A DNA stretch of 64,000 bases from the NCBI GenBank assembly GCA_028532985.1, contig JANCIK010000007.1, positions 3,038,001 to 3,102,000 on the forward strand, given 5' to 3'. How positions within the stretch are numbered: position 1 is the first letter of the stretch; each line of letters begins with the position of its first letter. The stretch is from Stropharia rugosoannulata (Eukaryota; Basidiomycota; Agaricomycetes; Agaricales; Strophariaceae). The translations under genes and the position numbers were made by a program. Positions 58,601 to 64,000 of this stretch are shown here, piece by piece. The notes under the pieces were generated by a model that had not been told where the DNA came from, did not search any database, and saw only the letters and a list, made by a program, of their open reading frames with translations.

Positions 58601-61030
58601 AACGCGCAGGTCTTTGGGCAGACCCTCGCCGTCCCCATCGTCTCCTAGTCACTGGCCACCCACTCTATCGGTCTACGCCTTGTCCCCCGCCCCCCGGCGT
58701 GTTCCCCGATATAAATGTATGCACTCGCGTTTGAACTATGTTTCGTGAGCGTCGCCTCATGTGGTCCTCTGACGCCGTGTTCCACATTACCCTCGGTCCC
58801 CCTCCGCGAACTAAACAGCTGCAGAATTATTCCAGACCCCCATCAAGGCTGAGAATAATATATTTAAGCAAGCACACGCGTTTAAAGCAGAGTGCGGGTG
58901 AGCATACATGATGGAGACTTTTGTAGCAGTGTTATTGTTATGTTATTGGCCGAAGAATAATTGCAGAAGATGTGTTGGTGCCGTCGATGATAATGCTCTT
59001 GGGAACATTCTTGGTACCTTTTCCCGGTTTTCATACCGTAACGCTAATGCTTCTCCAAAAATACTTGTCAGCATGTTAAGAACAAACCAGGTTCAGAGGC
59101 TCCCCGTGGCCCAACCGTTGCCCAGTATAATTCTGTGTCTACTTCTTCACGACTTCATGAGTGATTGATAACATGACGAAGTGTTCATCGTTTCGAGAAC
59201 GTTTTAGTCAATACAAGGTTTTCATTTGAAAATACAAAACTGACGTCAAATGTTAAGAGTCAATGTAGGGACAGGGAATAAGTATCGTGTCCTCATGAAA
59301 GAGATGCCTGAAGAGATTGTTGGAGGCTTGCACATCGTATTTGAACTTTGTGACCATGATGAGCGGCCCAATCTTTTTTTTTTTGCCTCATAATAAATAG
59401 CTCACTACGCCAATGGCGTATAGGCCGGTTGTACAACAACTGTGATTCTCCTTCTCTGCACGGACTGTCTGCTTACCTTGGAACTACTAACAAAGGACAT
59501 GCAGATCACAGGTCAGGAAGACACGCGACGGTGAATTTGAGTCTGTCCCTCAGTTCAGTCAGAAGCACTCACGACGGCAACTGAATGTCAGAATAACCAA
59601 CCCCGGGGAAAGGTTATAATTGGCATATTGTCGCGCACAAGGCCGCGTTATTGTAAACTTCAAATATGTACTCATTTGTGTATTGCCAAAGTCAGCAGTC
59701 AGGAAGGACTTTGACGGATACTGCACCTGCGAGCCTGAAAACAAGACAGACGATAATCATCAGGCTTGATGACAACGTAGATTCTCTGTAGAAAAATACA
59801 ATTACAAGGTATGTATGTATGCGCAAGTACTAGCATTTATTGAGGAGCGCATGTGTGAGAGGCGGTGTGGGTAGGTGGCGCAGCAGTGAGTACATTGTGT
59901 GGACGCGAGACAGGGGGCAGCGGGGCGTGTAGCATGAGAACGGCCGGACATGAGACATAGGACTCGGGGCTACGACGGTGGACATCGGGCACGGGGTGTC
60001 TGTGCAGGAGAACCTTAAACGGGTGGTGGCTGCGCTGTGCCAGAGCAAATCTACAGACGGCGGGGGCACGGGCCGCACGGCGCGGGCAAGCCTAAAAGGG
60101 CGTGCGTGGACCGGACGAGAGTGCGGGGACATGCAGGGACCGGGGTCCGTGCGCAAGTTCAAGTTCGTAGGCCGTGAGGGGAGGAGGAAGCACTTTTACA
60201 CCCTTTCACCACCTTCGTCACTGACCGCCTCTGTGTCAACGCCTCCCAGCCTTCTCCTTTACCCATGCGCCTTATCAAGATTCACGGCAGTGTCGAAGAC
60301 GTGAAGAATCAGTGAATCGGAGGCGGGCTTGTTATGCCAATACGCAGTGGAGGGAGGGCCCACGTTGATTGACGGCTTTGGCCGTTTGTCGTAGGCTCAT
60401 GTCCAGCTCTACTGCATTTATTGACATTGACAGTTAATATTACAATCACAACAATTTCTAGTTCATGATTCAAACGAAATACAGGTACAAATTTCTTTCG
60501 GATACGGGGAGGTGACATGCAGTAGTGAGCGTTTCAATTTGAGTACTAATTTATCTCCTCAACAGGCTAGACTATTCGGCTATACTACAATGAAATATAA
60601 ATAATACATTGTTATTCAATTTCCGGTCGATTTTTCATCCAATGCATTAAATAAACTAACCCTTACGCATCTTCGACGAACAGAACACCATGTCTAGTTT
60701 CAATGACTCTGCTTCTCCCTTAACGCCTACATTGGCGCCCATATCAATTTCAACCAGTATATAGAGGTCTGTCTCATTCCTCACCCACCTGCCTTTGACA
60801 ACCAGCTGCCCGGTCCGCCACCTAGCACACCTCTGGGCATTGCTGCATCAGACGCTTGCCCTGGCCCTCGCCAGGAACTTGACTTCCACTGTCACTCCAT
60901 CTTCTTGCAGGGCCCTGGCACTCATTGCTTCGTTTTCCCCAAACTGCTTGCCGCCACCCCCCGTTCTTGTTTCTGGCTGCACGGCGCGTTTTGCATGGGC
61001 ACCATGGATGGCGCTTCTAGCAACTAGGGA
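55661..61030. other. Unit 3 flank, no complete gene
   Basis: The same GC-rich composition and small frames as in unit 2. 56230-56450 is unit-3-specific relative to unit 2. 58430-58920 and 59560-61020 match unit 1 and unit 2 flanks. 58900-59560 looks unique and AT-richer. Confidence 0.45.
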
Positions 61031-61650
61031 ATAAATAGTACGTGTACCCCCTTTCGCTTTCGTGTTATATTGTCCTTCGCTTTTTTGTTTTTCTAGCTTT
61101 GCTGCTTGATGTATTTATATAGGTTAATTCAGATGCTCTGGGTGATGTTGATTTCTGTCCTGTGGCCCGTCGTCTCTTCTCATTTACTAAGTCCATGATA
61201 TGCCAGAGCTCATTTTTATCCTCGGCCTCGACGTCTCGCTCCTATGTCTCCCCTCCGCGAATGGGGAGTACGGTTCTGATTCTGACTATGGTGCCCGTCT
61301 TATTTATATATAAGATAAGCTAGTGTCGCTCTTGACAAAAAGGGAGTGCAATGCAAACAGGGAAAGGAACCGGATAAACGTGTGACCGTTTATACGGGTG
61401 TTGCGTAGGCGTCTCGGGCAAAGGGAGGATTCGGCGGCACATGCGTCTGCGGGCGAGTCAACGCAGGGGGTGCGTGGCGAGCGTGCCGAGGGGAAGCCGA
61501 ATTCTCACGGTGACTTTGCGAGCAGGAAAGAGCTGCAAAAGCAAGTCATTGACCGAGACATCCTGAGCGCCTGGATCAAAGCGCTTGCGGCAAAGGAGCC
61601 GAACCAAGCTGCTGAGCCACCCAGAGCAAAGCTCACCCGGCAGTTTGGGA
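61025..61650. repeat. Unit 4, truncated, HET gene deleted
   Basis: 61025-61300 repeats the unit start (acgtgtacc-cctttcgctttcgtg, ttatataggttaattcag, gatatgccagagctcat). From about 61390 the sequence already matches the post-HET flank of units 2 and 3 (gtaggcgtctcggg, atgcgtctgcgggcgagt, agcgcctggatcaaagcgcttgcggcaaag versus 49200-49440). About 4.6 kb, including the HET gene, is therefore missing between 61310 and 61390. The next feature to the right is a retroelement. Confidence 0.65.
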
Positions 61651-61765
61651 GGCGTGCTTTGAACGGCCGTCGCCCAAAACTGGCGACCCACCCAGAGCGA
61701 GCGCTGGGCTACTATGAGCTCAAGTATGAGTAAACAGGAATAAATATATATTTGTAGATAAATGA

Positions 61766-63274
61766 TCAAATAGACATGGCCTCCAGAGTTGAAGGGGAAA
61801 TTTTTACATGCTCACGGAATTGCTCAAATAACATAGCCAAGTCACGAAGGTGGTTAGAATTGTATGCTTTTGATGTGCAACGAGGCAGGACTTCTTCTAT
61901 CTTCCTCCAGTATAACAAAAAGGCGAGTGATGTCCAACCGCCCGTTTGGGCGACTATTTCCGGCGGAACACCAGCTAATAACAATTCAACTGCACCTCCT
62001 ATGCGCAGGCTATGGCCATGGACGTGTTCTAAACCTGCTGCTTTCCATATATCACTTGTGATCGATAGGAAAGTCTGTTTCAACATCTGCTTGAAGCCCG
62101 ACTTGGTGCGATAAGCGAATAGTGAAGCTGTGCAAGGGAGTTTCTCGTTAACAACTAAGTGGTTTTTGAGGGCACGTATAGGGCATAACTCATCACGACG
62201 GCCTGTTAAAATGACTGATGCACCATCTTCTCTGGTGGACTTTGTCCAAGGGATACGGAAATATGCTGACTCAGTGCCGTCCAAGGTTGTGCCAAAGACG
62301 ATGTGAGTCGCCCGCGTGACATGGTAACGAGCATCGAAAGCTGCACCATTAGAAATGGTTGTTTCCCCTAAGCGACGGCATCCCCAGAATGTGCAAAGGG
62401 CCACGGCCCATATCGCGGCGTGAAGGGGCGTAGTTATATCCAATGCCTTTCGTAGGCAGAGCAAATGTTCTACTGAGACGGGTGCTCGTATCGGGCGCTT
62501 AAGGATGGCGCCTTCTTTCCTTGCGGTTGTACGTGCGAAATCGATCCAAGGATGGCCACTGCCGTCGCCGCACCAAGGCGCCAGGTTAACCAGATGCCAG
62601 CATCGTATACCAGAGAGCCAATTTGCGATTGTGCTATAAGGGTGTTTGCCGCGGCATTCAGAAATGAAGGCAACCACTAACCCGAAGCTAGCGGGCATAC
62701 GGTCCTCTTCGTTGATCTTTAATTTGTCACAAAATTGGGTCCAACGCAAAGGACCCGCAGCATAAGTACCTTTTGAATTGGGGGCCAAAGCGGAGCGTAC
62801 TGTCATCAGTATGGGTTCAATAAGTTGCTCAGGGACCGCATCCCGCAATCCAGCCTTTTGACGGATGCCGAAAGGTGTGTCCCAGGAAAAGATGCGGTCT
62901 TGTGCCGCGACGTGGGGTCTTAGAGGGTTGGGCTCAATCTCGCAACCAGCTTTGGGTTTACGTGCGCGAATTTGTCTGCCCGGGCCTCGTGGGAATGATA
63001 CAATGCTTGTATGTGTCGTTCCAGAATGTTGCTGGCTGGGAGGTATGTATGAAGAGGGGGGTCCAACATCTGCTTTCTTGTGTGTGGCGTGACTAGACTG
63101 TGGTGCGCGAGAAAGATGTTTATTTGGGTGTAAGGCTTTGCTACTGTAAGGAAAGGTAGGTACGGTGGGGGAAAGTTCAGCATAATTGGAAGTACGACGT
63201 GGGGCAAAGGGGTCGGGGAATGGTGAGATGCTAGACATAAGCGATGCAATTGCGTAGTTCGAAAGGTAAGACAA
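61766..63274 (-). CDS. Tyrosine recombinase ORF of a YR retroelement (502 aa)
   Basis: The frame encodes an N-terminal Pro/Ser-rich region, a core-binding helical part (RSALAPNSKGTYAAGPLRW, FISECRGKHPYSTIANWLSGI) and a catalytic domain. The first catalytic Arg is in TFWGCRRLGETT, the H-x-x-R box in GHSLRIGG, and the Tyr nucleophile lies in the FLLYWRKIEE region after TGGW. Such recombinases replace the DDE integrase in DIRS/Ngaro-type retroelements. It overlaps the end of the RNase H frame by about 44 nt in a different frame. A second ATG at 63238 is a possible start. Confidence 0.8.
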   Translation of the reverse strand: MSYLSNYAIASLMSSISPFPDPFAPRRTSNYAELSPTVPTFPYSSKALHPNKHLSRAPQSSHATHKKADVGPPSSYIPPSQQHSGTTHTSIVSFPRGPGRQIRARKPKAGCEIEPNPLRPHVAAQDRIFSWDTPFGIRQKAGLRDAVPEQLIEPILMTVRSALAPNSKGTYAAGPLRWTQFCDKLKINEEDRMPASFGLVVAFISECRGKHPYSTIANWLSGIRCWHLVNLAPWCGDGSGHPWIDFARTTARKEGAILKRPIRAPVSVEHLLCLRKALDITTPLHAAIWAVALCTFWGCRRLGETTISNGAAFDARYHVTRATHIVFGTTLDGTESAYFRIPWTKSTREDGASVILTGRRDELCPIRALKNHLVVNEKLPCTASLFAYRTKSGFKQMLKQTFLSITSDIWKAAGLEHVHGHSLRIGGAVELLLAGVPPEIVAQTGGWTSLAFLLYWRKIEEVLPRCTSKAYNSNHLRDLAMLFEQFREHVKISPSTLEAMSI

Positions 63275-64000
63275 AGGAGGGGAAGTACTTATTCTCTGCG
63301 GGACCTAGTATACCTCGTGAAATGGGATCCGCAGGATTCTCAGCAGAAGGTATGTATTTGAATTCTGGAGTGATGAATAGAGGGAGTAAAACGGAGTACG
63401 TACGGCCTATAGAAGCATTGATATAGAAGTTGCGGCTACGACCTTTGTCCATGGACCCGATGGTGCCGTTGTTGTCAGAGTGTATGAGGATGCGGGTGTC
63501 GTGCATGTTCAATTCTTCTAGAATGTAGGCGAGGAGCTCTACGGCCACTGTCTCTAACCAGCATATGTCACGGCCCCAGACCTTCCATCCTTTGAGGAGG
63601 CGGAAAGCTGACCAACGACCGTCAAATAAGATGCCTATGCCCCACGAAGTGGAGGCATCAACGTATAAACCTATGTCTCGAGTGACGGTGCGTGGATGGA
63701 GGTGACGCATAACAGAGGGGCCAGATAAAGTATTACGCCACCATATGAGGTCCTCGATAACATTGTCTGGAGTGTGATGTGCTACATATTCTTTATCGGC
63801 TGGGAAGCCTGAAGCAAAGTTGGACAGGGATGCGAGATGAGAGCGGCCGTCCATGTGGACAAAGGAAATGTGGCATAGAGAGCCATGGATGCGCTGTACG
63901 TCGATAAGCTGGCATGGGTTCTTTGTGAATCTGTCGAGAAACTGTTGGACCCGTCCTAGGAATTTATTTTGTTTCTCGAGGGGAAGGGAGACTGTTTTTT
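63231..64000 (-). CDS. RT-RNase H polyprotein of the YR retroelement (3' part, runs off the window)
   Basis: The frame is open from the window edge (VSLPLEKQNKFLGRVQQFL...) through an RT connection region to an RNase H-like domain with LYVDASTSWGIG (Asp), LETVAVELLA (Glu), IHSDNNGTIG (Asp) and the late ENPADPISRG (Asp). The spacing and the DAST/DNxG motifs are those of the RNase H of DIRS/Ngaro-like elements. RT catalytic motifs would lie to the right of the window. Order RT-RH then recombinase fits this class; terminal split or inverted repeats cannot be seen here. Confidence 0.75.
   Translation of the reverse strand, partial: KTVSLPLEKQNKFLGRVQQFLDRFTKNPCQLIDVQRIHGSLCHISFVHMDGRSHLASLSNFASGFPADKEYVAHHTPDNVIEDLIWWRNTLSGPSVMRHLHPRTVTRDIGLYVDASTSWGIGILFDGRWSAFRLLKGWKVWGRDICWLETVAVELLAYILEELNMHDTRILIHSDNNGTIGSMDKGRSRNFYINASIGRTYSVLLPLFITPEFKYIPSAENPADPISRGILGPAENKYFPSFVLPFELRNCIAYV

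Larger units (their letters stand above)
52560..61030. repeat. Segmental unit 3 of the HET array
   Basis: The unit starts at gggaatagtatgtgtaccctctttcgctttcgtgctatatt, repeats the order lead - HET gene - GC-rich flank, and ends at gcatgggcaccatggatgg followed by the start of unit 4 (61025). Its length is about 8.46 kb. It has no MITE and no nested TIR element, so it shows the empty sites for both insertions. Confidence 0.75.

Noticed and set aside
1..64000. CRISPR arrays, bacterial operons, rRNA and tRNA genes
   Set aside because: Spliceosomal introns throughout mark a nuclear fungal sequence; no regular direct-repeat/spacer array and no cloverleaf-type box A/B pair was found by eye.

Overview
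The window looks like accessory chromosome of a mushroom-forming basidiomycete (Agaricomycetes). The genes are broken by many 45-60 nt GT-AG introns. The recognisable families are HET-domain proteins, a KDZ transposase with its cysteine clusters, RNase H1 N-terminal-like domains, a Copia LTR element and a tyrosine-recombinase retroelement; this mix is typical of that class. I saw no convincing tRNA or rRNA gene and no CRISPR array. All gene models below were spliced by hand; for most of them the splice phases close into one open frame.

Left third (1-21.2 kb). A foldback element (about 233-1191) and GC-rich duplicated sequence come first. Next is a decayed single-pass membrane protein gene (3549-5034). 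Then come seven host-like genes on alternating strands: a small Cys-rich protein (6239-6799), an unknown protein (7950-8924), a 16-exon, 977-aa protein whose central part is an array of duplicated exons (8997-12789), a protein with two RNase H1 N-terminal-like domains (13179-13951), an unknown 390-aa protein (14195-15543), a second gene with two RNase H1 N-like domains (16030-about 17283), and a two-knuckle Cys/His protein (18332-21193) whose first intron holds a 1.2-kb insertion.

Middle (21.5-29 kb). One KDZ transposase gene is split: its cysteine-cluster half is at 24.4-27.1 kb and its catalytic C-terminal part at 21.5-22.06 kb. About 2.3 kb of degenerate repeats separates them. A separate macro-repeat rich in ACAGTG/TGTACA motifs fills 27.5-28.5 kb.

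Right half (29.1-61.7 kb). This is a tandem segmental array. Units of about 8.3 kb begin near 29.13, 44.29, 52.56 and 61.03 kb. The first three each carry one HET-domain gene on the minus strand, with the same three exons and the same intron phases. Unit 1 is enlarged by a nested insertion: a 1.25-kb terminal-inverted-repeat element carrying intron-containing gene fragments, itself split by an intact 5.46-kb Copia retrotransposon with identical LTRs. Unit 2 carries a 210-bp CACTA-type MITE. Unit 4 has lost its HET gene. The right edge (61.77-64 kb) is the 3' part of a retroelement encoding RNase H and a tyrosine recombinase, running off the window.

The array fits rapid turnover of HET (non-self recognition or cell-death) genes by unequal exchange, gene conversion and transposition. 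That functional reading is inference. The most unusual things seen directly are the duplicated-exon array, an LTR that contains both the unspliced and the exactly spliced copy of its own leader, and the nested TIR/Copia insertion whose opposite arm preserves the empty target site.
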